A model generated the notes under the pieces. It searched no databases and was not told the DNA's origin. It saw nothing but the letters and a program-made list of their open reading frames with translations. Below, in pieces: positions 9,744 through 17,823 of a DNA stretch of 64,000 nucleotides; position 1 is the stretch's first letter; every line of letters starts with the position of its first letter. The DNA lies in the NCBI GenBank assembly GCA_902764825.1, contig CACWXL010000004.1, forward strand, positions 62,001 to 126,000, given 5' to 3'. The DNA comes from Oscillospiraceae bacterium (GTDB taxonomy: Bacteria > Bacillota > Clostridia > Saccharofermentanales > Saccharofermentanaceae). The position numbers were made by a program, and so were the translations under genes.

Positions 9744-10128
9744 TTTCCTTCCTCCTCTTAAGAATTAGACAATCTATAGTATTAATACTTTTATTTTACT
9801 CTGCATTAAAAGACATTATTGGGACTATCCTATAAAGAATTTAAAAGAATTTATGAATTTTTATAACAATTACGTACAATTACTTGCGTTAACTCTTTAA
9901 AATCGAGATATTTTTCAGACCATACATATGGGTTTTGTATGGTATCTTTACCATATCTGATAATCCCTTCCCCCTCCCCAAAACCCACACTATTCACCCA
10001 CATTTCTTAACGTTCACCGACTTGTAAAGCCAATATCTTTTAAATGACACGAAATTCACGCACAATTTTTCGATTGCGTGATAGACTTGTGACCGGGATT
10101 AATAGGAAATAACAGAAAGGCATTAGCA
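9744..10128. other. Divergent intergenic region with two hairpins
   Basis: This AT-rich 385-base gap separates rmuC (minus) from the deacetylase gene (plus) and must carry both promoters, but no clean -35/-10 pair stands out. Two inverted repeats are visible: CCATACA/TGTATGG at 9920-9926 and 9936-9942 (9-base loop), and a bulged stem TCACG..CAAT/ATTG..CGTGA at 10056-10081 in the 5' UTR of the deacetylase gene. Either could be an operator; no function is claimed. Confidence 0.4.
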
Positions 10129-11412
10129 ATGAACAGTAAACTCATTAAGGGCATACTCTTGGGAGTTGCCGCACTTTTGGTTTGTGGATTTGCGGTCTAC
10201 GCGATCTTCTTTGTTAAGAGGGGCGTGGTTGAGACCGACGACGGAACGTACTACTACGACTTTTTTGGCAGGGCCCAGACCGGCATGCAGACGATGCCGG
10301 ATAAGACGGTCAGGTATTTCGATCCTGAGACCGCAAAGATGGCTGTCGGAGAGACTGTCATTGAAGGGAGCAGCTATCTTTTCGACGCTGACGGAATAAT
10401 GCTCTACGGCCATCAGCAGGTAAACAGCGATTCCAAGTATTTCGATCCTTCGACGGGCAAGATGCTCACAGGCTGGATCGACGCCGAGGAAGGCAGATAC
10501 TACTCGGACGATAAGGGCGTTTGCGCTTCAGGCCTTAAGGAGATCGAAGGTAAGACTTATTTCTTCGACAAGAAGACCGGCCTCATGGTCAAGGGCACAG
10601 TAGATGACGGCGACGACACCTACGGGTTCGACTCCAAGACCGGCGTTGCTTTAGAGGGCATCGTCGAGTCTGACGACGGCACCAAGCACGGCTATACGGG
10701 CGGCAAGATGCTCAAGAACTGCAGGGCTTATGAGAACAAGCACCTGTACTATTTCGATGACGAGGGCAAGGTATGCCGCGAGATAGACGGCAACAAGAAG
10801 ATGGTCGCACTGACATACGACGACGGCCCTTCCACCTACACCGACACGATCCTTGACGTCTTTAAGGAGCACGGCCAGAAGGCTACTTTCTTCGTCGTAG
10901 GCGAGAGACTCTCATGGAACGACTCACAGGCAAAGCGCGAGATCGACGAAGGCCATCAGGTCGGAAACCACACCTACGGCCACAACGTCTTGTCCAAGCT
11001 CAAAGATGAGAAGATCAAGGAAGTCCTCAAGAAGACTGACGACGAGCTCACGAAGATCGCCGGCAAGCCCACAATATACTGCAGGCCGCCTGAAGGCAGC
11101 TACAACAAGACCGTTAAGGCCGCAGTAGGATGCCCGATAATTCTCTGGAGCGTTGATTCACGTGACTGGGAGAGCAGGAACACAGACAAGGTATGTGCTG
11201 CCATCATCGGCAAGGTAAAAGACGGCGACATCATCCTGATGCACGACCTCTATAAGTCCACGGCCGAAGCCACCAAGAAGATCGTCCCTGCCCTTGTAAA
11301 AGAGGGCTTCCAGCTCGTAACCGTACAGGAGATGGCAATCGTCAAGAACGACGGCGCTGATCTGGAGAACGGCGTAGTCTATACAAGGATATCGGGTAAG
11401 ACGGCGGAGTAA
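10129..11412 (+). CDS. Membrane-anchored polysaccharide deacetylase with cell-wall-binding repeats
   Basis: A 427-residue protein: one N-terminal transmembrane helix (residues ~6-28), then about eight aromatic/Gly repeats resembling choline-binding/glucan-binding units (TYYYDFFGRAQTG, RYFDPETAKM, KYFDPSTGKM, TYFFDKKTGLM), then a NodB domain from ~residue 225. NodB motifs are complete: TYDDGP (229-234), HTYGH (281-285) for metal binding, RPPEGSY (~319-325), DSRDW and ILMHD. Such enzymes remove acetyl groups from peptidoglycan or other surface glycans outside the cell. The gene has codon use of higher GC than the rmuC/defence side. It is monocistronic, ending in a terminator. Confidence 0.93.
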   Translation: MNSKLIKGILLGVAALLVCGFAVYAIFFVKRGVVETDDGTYYYDFFGRAQTGMQTMPDKTVRYFDPETAKMAVGETVIEGSSYLFDADGIMLYGHQQVNSDSKYFDPSTGKMLTGWIDAEEGRYYSDDKGVCASGLKEIEGKTYFFDKKTGLMVKGTVDDGDDTYGFDSKTGVALEGIVESDDGTKHGYTGGKMLKNCRAYENKHLYYFDDEGKVCREIDGNKKMVALTYDDGPSTYTDTILDVFKEHGQKATFFVVGERLSWNDSQAKREIDEGHQVGNHTYGHNVLSKLKDEKIKEVLKKTDDELTKIAGKPTIYCRPPEGSYNKTVKAAVGCPIILWSVDSRDWESRNTDKVCAAIIGKVKDGDIILMHDLYKSTAEATKKIVPALVKEGFQLVTVQEMAIVKNDGADLENGVVYTRISGKTAE

Positions 11413-11465
11413 GATTGGCTGATAATTGGCTGAAAAGCCAGGCGTTCATGATATAAGAGTTTAAT

Positions 11466-11501
11466 CGGGCGGTGTCTTGAAGGCATCGCCCGTTATTTTT
11501 T
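11466..11501 (+). terminator. Intrinsic terminator of the deacetylase gene
   Basis: CGGGCG pairs with CGCCCG (11466-11471 with 11487-11492), extended inward to about 11 base pairs with two G-U pairs, loop of five, followed by TTATTTTTT. Confidence 0.9.
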
Positions 11502-11542
11502 GCACAAACAACAAAAGCTCTTACAAATAATAAGATTTGCCT

Positions 11543-11578
11543 TCTATTACGACATCTATTACGACATCTATTACGTCA
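11543..11578. repeat. Three tandem 12-bp direct repeats
   Basis: TCTATTACGACA occurs at 11543-11554 and 11555-11566, and TCTATTACGTCA at 11567-11578. They lie about 210 bases upstream of the zinc-ribbon gene start, where a promoter is expected, so a multi-site operator is possible. Confidence 0.7.
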
Positions 11579-11731
11579 CTAATAAGACCAATTTAACAAT
11601 GTTACGTTTCTTCATTGGTGCGCCCTCCACCGCTTTTTTGCGGTTATTTCTCCTGATATTATGAACACAAATCAGGCCTCCGATTTGTTGCAGCGGACAC
11701 TTAACAATTCCCGCCGATTTGATAAAATCGA

Positions 11732-11756
11732 TTTGATGGGGTCAGACCCCATCAAA
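11732..11756 (+). promoter_or_regulatory. Perfect 12-bp-arm palindrome in the leader of the zinc-ribbon gene
   Basis: TTTGATGGGGTC and its complement flank a single central A. It sits 30 bases before the preferred ATG and is followed by only a weak T run (TTTTCG). It could form a leader hairpin (attenuator-like) or a dimeric operator. Confidence 0.6.
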
Positions 11757-11786
11757 GCTATTTTCGAGAATAAGGGAGTACGGGAT

Positions 11787-12887
11787 ATGGCTGAGAATTA
11801 TAATGTGGTCGAAGGGACAAACTTAACGGCCCCTGAAGTAAAGTGCCCCGGATGCGGCGGCACCATCGGGATCAGGTTCGATCCGGTCAAGAATACGCTG
11901 GAATGCCCTTTCTGCGGTCTGTCGACAAGGCTCCCGCAGCCGGGTGAAGCGCCTGTCGTTGAAGAACTCGACTTCAACGCTGCTTCACAGCGCGCCAATG
12001 TCAATTGGGGCAAGATCAAGAAACTCGTCGAGTGCTCCAACTGCGGCGGCCAGACTCTTTACGATGCCGAGCAGGTCACGGGCGCCTGCCCTTACTGCGG
12101 TTCAACGAGCGTTGCGCCTGCAGCAGAGAATGCGCAGATCATGGCGCCTGCAGCGATCATACCTTTCGCGGTGCCCAAAGATAAGGTCCAGGACTGCTTC
12201 ATGAACTATCTCCACAGAAGGCACCTGGTCGCCAAGAAGGCCTACAGCGCCGTCCTCGAGAACATAACCGCGCTCTACCTTCCGTTCTGGACCTTCGATT
12301 CATACACGATCTCTGCCTATGTCCAAGAGCAGTACTATTCCAGTGTCGGCGGAAACGGTTACTCCAAGTATTTCAAGGGCGTATGGGGTCACAACTTCGA
12401 CGACTTGATAGTCTTTGCATCCGACAGGATCCGCCATCCGTTCATCGCAAGAGTCAATAAGTTCGACTTCGAGAAGGCCCTGCCCTACTCACCCGAATAC
12501 CTCGCTGGCATCCCGGCCGAGCGCTATACCGTCGGCCTTAACGAAGCCTGGGAGCGCGCCAAAAAGCAGATGCCGCGTATCATCGAGCGTGAGATCGCCA
12601 GATACGAGAAAAAGATCCACGGCGGAACCGCAATGACTCCCAAATACGCCTCAAACTACTACAACGTCAAGTACAGGTACCTCCTGGCACCCATCTATCT
12701 TGCAACTTACAAATACGGCAAACAGAACCTGCGCGTAGCCGTCAACGGCCAGACAGGCGAAGCATGCGGCGACGTGCCGACATATCTTCTGAAGATGATA
12801 CTGGGCTTCGTCGCTCTCGGCATAGCCATGCTTGCCTTCTACTTCGGCGGGCTCTATCTCCTGCATTTACTGGGGATAATTAATTGA
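11787..12887 (+). CDS. TFIIB-type zinc-ribbon membrane protein
   Basis: About 366 residues. Two zinc ribbons are visible near the N-terminus: CPGCGG ... CPFCG and CSNCGG ... CPYCG. A ~200-residue soluble domain rich in aromatic residues follows, and a C-terminal transmembrane helix (ILGFVALGIAMLAFYFGGLYLL). Proteins of this layout are widespread in Clostridia with unknown function; the ribbons suggest metal-stabilised scaffolding or nucleic-acid/protein contact at the membrane. The ATG at 11787 with GGGAG 8 bases upstream is preferred; the longer frame from 11661 would translate through the palindrome at 11732-11756 and has no ribosome site. Confidence 0.8.
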   Translation: MAENYNVVEGTNLTAPEVKCPGCGGTIGIRFDPVKNTLECPFCGLSTRLPQPGEAPVVEELDFNAASQRANVNWGKIKKLVECSNCGGQTLYDAEQVTGACPYCGSTSVAPAAENAQIMAPAAIIPFAVPKDKVQDCFMNYLHRRHLVAKKAYSAVLENITALYLPFWTFDSYTISAYVQEQYYSSVGGNGYSKYFKGVWGHNFDDLIVFASDRIRHPFIARVNKFDFEKALPYSPEYLAGIPAERYTVGLNEAWERAKKQMPRIIEREIARYEKKIHGGTAMTPKYASNYYNVKYRYLLAPIYLATYKYGKQNLRVAVNGQTGEACGDVPTYLLKMILGFVALGIAMLAFYFGGLYLLHLLGIIN

Positions 12888-12899
12888 TCAGCAAAAATT

Positions 12900-12927
12900 G
12901 AGGGGGCCTGACCCCCTCTTTGTTTTT
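12900..12927 (+). terminator. Intrinsic terminator after the zinc-ribbon gene
   Basis: GAGGGGG (12900-12906) pairs with CCCCCTC (12912-12918) around a 5-base loop, followed by TTTGTTTTT. Confidence 0.9.
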
Positions 12928-12958
12928 GTACGGAAATTAAGCGCTCAGTTCGATCCGC

Positions 12959-13609
12959 TCAGTTGAGCAAGCCTGCCCACCTTAAGATCCAGAGGAACGT
13001 AGCATAAAGGCCCATAGCTCCGCCGACGCATGAGAGGACCAGGCCCGTGACAGCTTTGGGTTTATTATCGAGCTCCTTTGCCTTTTTAAGGCCCTTGAGC
13101 GAGAAAACGATCCCGAGCACCACCGGAACGACATTAAGAAACGGAATATACATCGTAGGCAGCGATATGATGCCGCAGATAAGGCCGGTCTTGGCCATCG
13201 GATTCTCTACGTACTGCTTCGGCGGTGCGATCTGTACGCGTCTTGCATACGCAGGATCGACCTCAACAGACTGTGTAAGGGGCTGCCCTGCCTGCTGTGA
13301 TATCGGTATCGACTGGACTACGGGTGCCTGCAATATCGGAACCGCGTTACCGGCCGTTACCGGAGGAGCCGGCTGGATAGGCTGTGAGTACGCAGGCTGA
13401 GCAGGTGCCTGCGTGTAGGCCGGCTGGCTTGCGTATGAGGGAGCCTGTGTGTAAGCAGGTGCTTGAGCCTGAGCAGGACCGGGTGCCGGCGCGGGAGCAG
13501 GTGCTTCCTTAGGCATGGTCGGTACAAATACTTCAATAATCTTCGCTCCGCAAGCGGGGCAGTATGAAAGACCGTCACGAACAAAAGATCCACATGATTC
13601 ACAATACAT
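12959..13609 (-). CDS. Zinc-ribbon, Pro/Ala-rich linker, DUF4190-like membrane protein
   Basis: A 216-residue protein. An N-terminal zinc ribbon (CESCGS ... CPACGA) is followed by a ~90-residue Pro/Ala/Gln/Tyr linker of short repeats (APAYTQAPSY, QPAYTQAPAQPAYSQ), then two hydrophobic segments in a DUF4190-like C-terminus (AKTGLICGIISLP, KAVTGLVLSCVGG). It is a paralogue in design of the protein at 37900-38418. Function is unknown; a membrane-tethered zinc finger is what the sequence shows. The ribosome site is weak (GGCGGTAG). It is convergent with the preceding gene across the terminator at 12900-12927. Confidence 0.75.
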   Translation of the reverse strand: MYCESCGSFVRDGLSYCPACGAKIIEVFVPTMPKEAPAPAPAPGPAQAQAPAYTQAPSYASQPAYTQAPAQPAYSQPIQPAPPVTAGNAVPILQAPVVQSIPISQQAGQPLTQSVEVDPAYARRVQIAPPKQYVENPMAKTGLICGIISLPTMYIPFLNVVPVVLGIVFSLKGLKKAKELDNKPKAVTGLVLSCVGGAMGLYATFLWILRWAGLLN

Positions 13610-13747
13610 AATCTACCGCCTTATCGTGCTGCTTTGGGCTTTTGCAGTCCTCCGCGTGCAAATTTTTTCCATGGATCAATTATAGCACGCTTTAGCAAAG
13701 CGAGGGGGCAAGGCGGTAGCTTGAGGGTCTTGCTTTTCGAGCACGTA

Positions 13748-14257
13748 TCAGTTGGGAAGGATATCGACGGTAAAACGGCAGCTTCCGTCCTTATACACGA
13801 TCACGCTGTAATCCCACGTGTAATACTCCTGCGAAGAATCCTTATCTATCAGCGAGAGGTTCGCAAAATCAGATGTCTTGTCGTTGAACGGGTATAATTT
13901 CTCCAGATGGTAGACGGTCACCTTCTTGCCCTTGATATCTCTGCCTTTGGTTCCTTCTGCTGTGGCCATATGCTCCTTTACTTTGGGCATGGAGACATAA
14001 AGATCGTCAAGGCTTTGGTACTTAAATGTCTCTATCATGCAGTCAGGATCCTGAAAGCCCGCGACACCGTATCGTTCGATCCGGCCTTCCAATTCCGGCA
14101 TCAAGGCATGTTTGGCGTAAGCTTTCTGTGTCTCGGGAGACAGATTGTCATGTGTCTTGTACGAAGTCACCGAGAAAACAAATACGAAGAAAAAGATCGC
14201 AACAATTGCTGCCAGTATTCCGATTACAAGAAGAATCGTCTTTGCTATCCGGTCCAT
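13748..14257 (-). CDS. Single-pass membrane protein, unknown
   Basis: A 169-residue protein with an N-terminal transmembrane helix (residues ~6-30) and an extracytoplasmic domain; no family recognised. Its first residues (DRIAKTILLVIGIL) closely match those of the upstream neighbour (DQIAKTILIIILIF), pointing to a duplicated anchor. GGCGGG lies in the last codons of the upstream gene, whose stop is one base before this ATG, so translation is coupled. Last of a three-gene unit starting at 14919. Confidence 0.7.
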   Translation of the reverse strand: MDRIAKTILLVIGILAAIVAIFFFVFVFSVTSYKTHDNLSPETQKAYAKHALMPELEGRIERYGVAGFQDPDCMIETFKYQSLDDLYVSMPKVKEHMATAEGTKGRDIKGKKVTVYHLEKLYPFNDKTSDFANLSLIDKDSSQEYYTWDYSVIVYKDGSCRFTVDILPN

Positions 14258-14258
14258 A

Positions 14259-14582
14259 TCAGTGCCCGCCGTATAAAAGCTCGTTTATTTCCTCATCAGT
14301 GAGGGAATATGATGTCTGTGTTGCCCTGGTTTCTTCTGTTGCCCTTCGTTCCCGCATGTAGTCCATGGTATCCTTGTCGACATAGTTCCAACCGTCTGTA
14401 TCGATCGGCCGCACGGTGGTCTGTGTAGGCATGCTCGCCCTCTCGCTCTCGATTATCCTTTTCGCAAAACTTCTCAGATAAAGATAACCGCACAGGATCA
14501 TAAGACCAAAGATCAATATAATGATCAGGATCGTCTTTGCGATCTGGTCCAATATTTTGTCTCCTCTATTCTTCTCTTCCAT
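14259..14582 (-). CDS. Small single-pass membrane protein, unknown
   Basis: A 107-residue protein: short charged N-terminus, transmembrane helix (~residues 15-36), then a polar tail (YMRERRATEETRATQ). The anchor shares the IAKTIL core with the next gene. It starts two bases after the stop of the upstream gene and its own end overlaps the ribosome site of the next one. No domain recognised. Confidence 0.65.
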   Translation of the reverse strand: MEEKNRGDKILDQIAKTILIIILIFGLMILCGYLYLRSFAKRIIESERASMPTQTTVRPIDTDGWNYVDKDTMDYMRERRATEETRATQTSYSLTDEEINELLYGGH

Positions 14583-14583
14583 C

Positions 14584-14919
14584 TCAGCTCTCCTCCATAA
14601 AGTATTCCATCTGTATCGATTCGATCGCGCTCGCCGGCTGGTATTCGTTTCCGGACATGTCAGCCGGGTCTTGTTCTATACCGCCCGCTTCTATGCCGCC
14701 GACCTCTATGCCGCCCGGACCTATCTCTATGTCGCCAATTTCTTCGATCGTGACTGCCTCGGCCGGAACGTCGACGAGGCCGTAATCCTGCGCCCACTGG
14801 AGCATCCTGAACGCCGCGAAGAAGAGCACGATAATGAAAAGGATCATCCCCGCAAGTATCACCAGAAGCAGCTTGAATATGTTTCTCGGCTTCTTCTCCG
14901 CTCTCTTATTGGATCTCAT
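14584..14919 (-). CDS. Small membrane protein with Gly-Ile-Glu repeats, unknown
   Basis: A 111-residue protein: Lys/Arg-rich N-terminus, a strong transmembrane helix (FKLLLVILAGMILFIIVLFF), then an acidic tail with tandem GGIE units (GGIEVGGIEAGGIEQ). First gene of the 14919-13748 unit. No known family; AAGGAGGGCACAGCG before the ATG supports the start. Confidence 0.65.
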   Translation of the reverse strand: MRSNKRAEKKPRNIFKLLLVILAGMILFIIVLFFAAFRMLQWAQDYGLVDVPAEAVTIEEIGDIEIGPGGIEVGGIEAGGIEQDPADMSGNEYQPASAIESIQMEYFMEES

Positions 14920-15086
14920 CGCTGTGCCCTCCTTCTTTCCATGTTCCTGTTGCTGTTATACTACAACGTTCGTTATTGAAAGTCAATGACTTTTTATCGT
15001 AATTCGATATATTTTTTCTGCAAGTCGCGACGAAGGGGGTGGGTAGCGAGAGGGCGGCAAGCGGGTACGCGGCCGGGTTGGAACAA

Positions 15087-15127
15087 TTAAGGAATTGTTG
15101 CCTTCCGGGCGGACAGCAAGAGCAACA
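15087..15127. repeat. Dispersed 41-bp hairpin repeat, copy 1
   Basis: Aligns without gaps to 62226-62266, 36 of 41 bases identical. It contains TGTTGCCTT ... AAGAGCAACA, able to form a 9-bp stem with one bulge; four of the five differences fall in or next to the loop. It lies in an intergenic gap with no gene from 14920 to 15512. Confidence 0.75.
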
Positions 15128-15160
15128 TTTGAGGCAACCACGCACCTCCTGCTTTACTTT

Positions 15161-15420
15161 ATTACGTACTAAAAATCGATAATCAGTTTTTAGTACGTAG
15201 ATTTTTCGATAAATATGCCTTCACAGCTCAGAAATTACGGACTAATAAGCGATTTTTAGAAATTAGTACGTCGAAATCATGCTTTAGACTGTTTGGCGCC
15301 CTCAAAATTTACGGACTAATTAGATGTTTTCGAAAACCAGTACGTAAAAGACTGGTGTATATCTATTTTGGATCTCAAAAATTACGGACTAAAACTGATT
15401 TTTAATAAATTAGTACGTCG
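15161..15420. repeat. Tandem array of four imperfect palindromes, ~73-bp period
   Basis: Left arms TTACGKACTAA start at 15162, 15235, 15309 and 15382; right arms YYAGTACGT start at 15190, 15263, 15337 and 15410, so both arms repeat every 73-74 bases. Unit 1 is a perfect 13-bp inverted repeat (15163-15175 with 15187-15199). Units 2-4 share a G in the left arm that breaks one pair, and each is preceded by CTCA plus an A-rich run. The sequence between units is not conserved. No ORF is preserved across units (73 is not a multiple of three). Confidence 0.85.
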
Positions 15421-15512
15421 CGCAGTTTGAAGACGCCTATACACCTCATATCCTAGTGCGGCAAGGCACATTTCCGCACACGCACACGCGGCCCCACGCG
15501 CAATCCAATCCC

Positions 15513-16151
15513 TCAGCTCCACATCAGGAACGTAGATATCACATCGAAGAATATGCTGTACAGGGCCGCAAAGAACAGTAACAAGTTGAATCTGTTGTAG
15601 AGCTCGGCCCTGTAGAGGAGGATCAGGATGAATCCGAACACAGCGTCGATGCAGACAAAGCCGATCATGAAGAACTTGTACTGTTCGAAGGAACACATGG
15701 CCTTGTCGCTCAGGCGATGCTTCTCTTCCTTCGCTTTAACTATCGACCTGACCTGACTGATGTATTCGTCGTAGGTGTATGTTTTCGAGCCCTTGAAATA
15801 CTCGGCGTCGTCGCCTTCAAACTTGAGGACGCTTACGGGAAAGTCTTCAATGACATTGTCGCCGTAACAGACCGTGCAGACGCCGTCATGGGGCCCTGCG
15901 GCATAGACGGTTACGTTCGTCGTCCTAAGGAGCATGTTCTTCGGGTCGGAATAGTCCGTGTTCTGCGCCTCGGGCGTCGCCCACCAGTCGTCATTCGTGT
16001 GCTGGTTTACTATCGTCGCTTCGTATCTGAAATAGTACTCGCCCTCCACGTACATGTTGTAGGACCGGCGCATGGCGGCGAAATAGTCACTGACCGAATA
16101 GATCAGGCATGCCACGATGATTATGAGATAAATGTATGTTCTCCGCTTCAT
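15513..16151 (-). CDS. Membrane protein with three or four hydrophobic segments, unknown
   Basis: A 212-residue protein: an N-terminal transmembrane helix (residues ~5-23), an extracytoplasmic region of ~120 residues, then two or three hydrophobic segments (FFMIGFVCIDAVFGFILILLY, FNLLLFFAALYSIFFDVIS). DUF3592-like topology is possible but not established. Its ATG overlaps the end of the MBL hydrolase gene by 4 bases, so it is the downstream partner in a two-gene unit. Confidence 0.7.
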   Translation of the reverse strand: MKRRTYIYLIIIVACLIYSVSDYFAAMRRSYNMYVEGEYYFRYEATIVNQHTNDDWWATPEAQNTDYSDPKNMLLRTTNVTVYAAGPHDGVCTVCYGDNVIEDFPVSVLKFEGDDAEYFKGSKTYTYDEYISQVRSIVKAKEEKHRLSDKAMCSFEQYKFFMIGFVCIDAVFGFILILLYRAELYNRFNLLLFFAALYSIFFDVISTFLMWS

Positions 16152-16948
16152 TTGCAGATGACCTTCCAGCCGTTATATGAATACTCGGTGCCCTTACCAG
16201 CATCCAACTCGACTGCCTCGCCACGGAGCTCTCCTGCAATGATCTTCTCCATCGCTTCGGCCATGTTATCGAGCATCGTCACGGGGATCGGTTCGTAACT
16301 GTAATGCCCGTCATAGATCTTCTCTATTCCGGCATCGATCAGCACTTCGCGGATGTGTTTAAGTGAGGCAAGGTACGTCTCCGGGCTCTCGGATTCTTCA
16401 AGGAAGAGCCAGAGATTCTCGATTATGGAATCGCCCGAGAAACAGATCTTATCAGCGCGGTCTACCAGAACGATGCTGCCCTTGGTGTGGCCGGGCATCT
16501 CATAGACCTCAAGGCACTTGCCGCCAAGATCGATCTTATCGCCCTCGCATATATCTTCAGGCGCCGGAAAAAACACTTCTTCAGCGTCGATGTTCTTTAC
16601 GAAATCGCCGTAGAAATCCTGCACCCACGGCTCATTTATCAGCATCGAGAACTCGAAAACAATCTCGTTGTACATCGCCCTGTCAGCCTTATTGAGGCGC
16701 GCATTGTCGAACCAGTGATTGCCCAGCACATGGTCGATGTGCCCGTGCGTATTAACGACCGTGATAGGGAGATCGGTGTAGTGACTTACGAGCTCTTTAA
16801 GATCCGTAAGGCCGTATGCGGTATCGATCAGGCAGGCCTTGTCCTTGCCGGTCACAAGATAGATCGAAGCGTTGCGCTGCTCGTAAAACTTATAGATACC
16901 CTTGGCTATCTCTTCGACAAAATATATTCCGTGTTCTGTTTCTGACAT
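16148..16948 (-). CDS. MBL-fold metallo-hydrolase
   Basis: About 266 residues with metallo-beta-lactamase-fold motifs: NTHGHIDHVLGNH (HxHxDH, near residue 75), a metal His in MPGHTKGS, a bridging Asp in CFSGDS, and a C-terminal DGHYSY His. This set binds two metals and hydrolyses esters, thioesters or phosphodiesters; the substrate cannot be told. The ATG at 16948 is preferred to 16963 because GAAGGGATC lies 7-8 bases before it. Confidence 0.88.
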   Translation of the reverse strand: MSETEHGIYFVEEIAKGIYKFYEQRNASIYLVTGKDKACLIDTAYGLTDLKELVSHYTDLPITVVNTHGHIDHVLGNHWFDNARLNKADRAMYNEIVFEFSMLINEPWVQDFYGDFVKNIDAEEVFFPAPEDICEGDKIDLGGKCLEVYEMPGHTKGSIVLVDRADKICFSGDSIIENLWLFLEESESPETYLASLKHIREVLIDAGIEKIYDGHYSYEPIPVTMLDNMAEAMEKIIAGELRGEAVELDAGKGTEYSYNGWKVICK

Positions 16949-17029
16949 GTAAGATCCCTTCATCCATCAGCGTTTGCATAAGCCAATTTATCAGAAGAGG
17001 ACCTTTGTGGCAATAAACAACCGTGGCTG

Positions 17030-17686
17030 TCAGAACATTCCGGGCGTGTATTCTTCGAATATCAGATCATCCATCGTAAGGACGCGCTCTTGATCGTCCG
17101 TACTGTTTACGAACACTAATTGATTCTTTTCTGCAGAGTAATTAACCTTATAGTTATTGGCACCAAGTGTTATGCCAAGCTCTTTTTGAACCTTTTCCCG
17201 GTTAATAGTGCCTACTTCGATTACTCCGTTCCTGCTGCGGAAAACATAGGCGCGCTCAGCACCGTCGCCGCCGTAAACGCAGTTGCTTAGCAGTTCATCT
17301 TTGCCATCACCGTCAATATCAGCTATGACGATATCAGGCTTTGAATCGCACCCGAAGCCAAACTGGCAGGCAATCTCCTTGCCTTCGGAATTGAAGATTC
17401 TCCAATAATAGTGATCCGGGCCTGTATTCTCACTCTCGGCATAACAATTCTCAAAGCCAAGGATATGCCCCAGTTCTGCTCTCTTGGATATTGATGCTTC
17501 CGGTTCAGATTCCACTGAATCCGCAGTGCTTTCTGACGGGCTTTCAGACGAACTCTCTGCAGCAGTTACAGATTCACTCGCTGTTGTTTCCGCACCGGTC
17601 TGTGAGCAAGCACAAACCGAGAAACCGATTACCAGTCCCGAAATAATAAAACAGATCAAAGATACAGCTTTACGATTTCTATTCAT
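17030..17686 (-). CDS. Lipoprotein with acidic DIDGDGKDEL motif, unknown
   Basis: About 218 residues. An N-terminal signal ends in a lipobox-like VCAC/S, followed by a Ser/Glu/Thr-rich linker (TASESVTAAESSSESPSES). The mature domain has DIVIADIDGDGKDEL, a calcium-binding-like FG-GAP/EF-hand loop common in secreted proteins. AGGGG lies 8 bases before the ATG at 17686. It is downstream of two large solute-binding lipoproteins and may be co-expressed, though 117 bases separate them. Confidence 0.7.
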   Translation of the reverse strand: MNRNRKAVSLICFIISGLVIGFSVCACSQTGAETTASESVTAAESSSESPSESTADSVESEPEASISKRAELGHILGFENCYAESENTGPDHYYWRIFNSEGKEIACQFGFGCDSKPDIVIADIDGDGKDELLSNCVYGGDGAERAYVFRSRNGVIEVGTINREKVQKELGITLGANNYKVNYSAEKNQLVFVNSTDDQERVLTMDDLIFEEYTPGMF

Positions 17687-17823
17687 ATTATTACCCCTGT
17701 TCAACAAACAACAATTACTTCGCCAGTCATGACATAAATCACTTCATCAAGTGAATTATGTCCACTATGGTAATTTATTTGTCCTTTGAAACAAGAGCAT
17801 CATTAGTGCAATTATGAATGAAT

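Noticed and set aside
14906..15145. 79-residue Cys-rich ORF on the minus strand
   Set aside because: It overlaps the dispersed 41-bp repeat and the start of the upstream membrane gene, has no ribosome site and no protein-like pattern.
15161..15420. CRISPR array from the ~73-bp regular spacing
   Set aside because: Arms are imperfect palindromes of 9-12 bases with poorly conserved centres; no constant 24-40-base repeat with unique spacers and no cas gene in the window.
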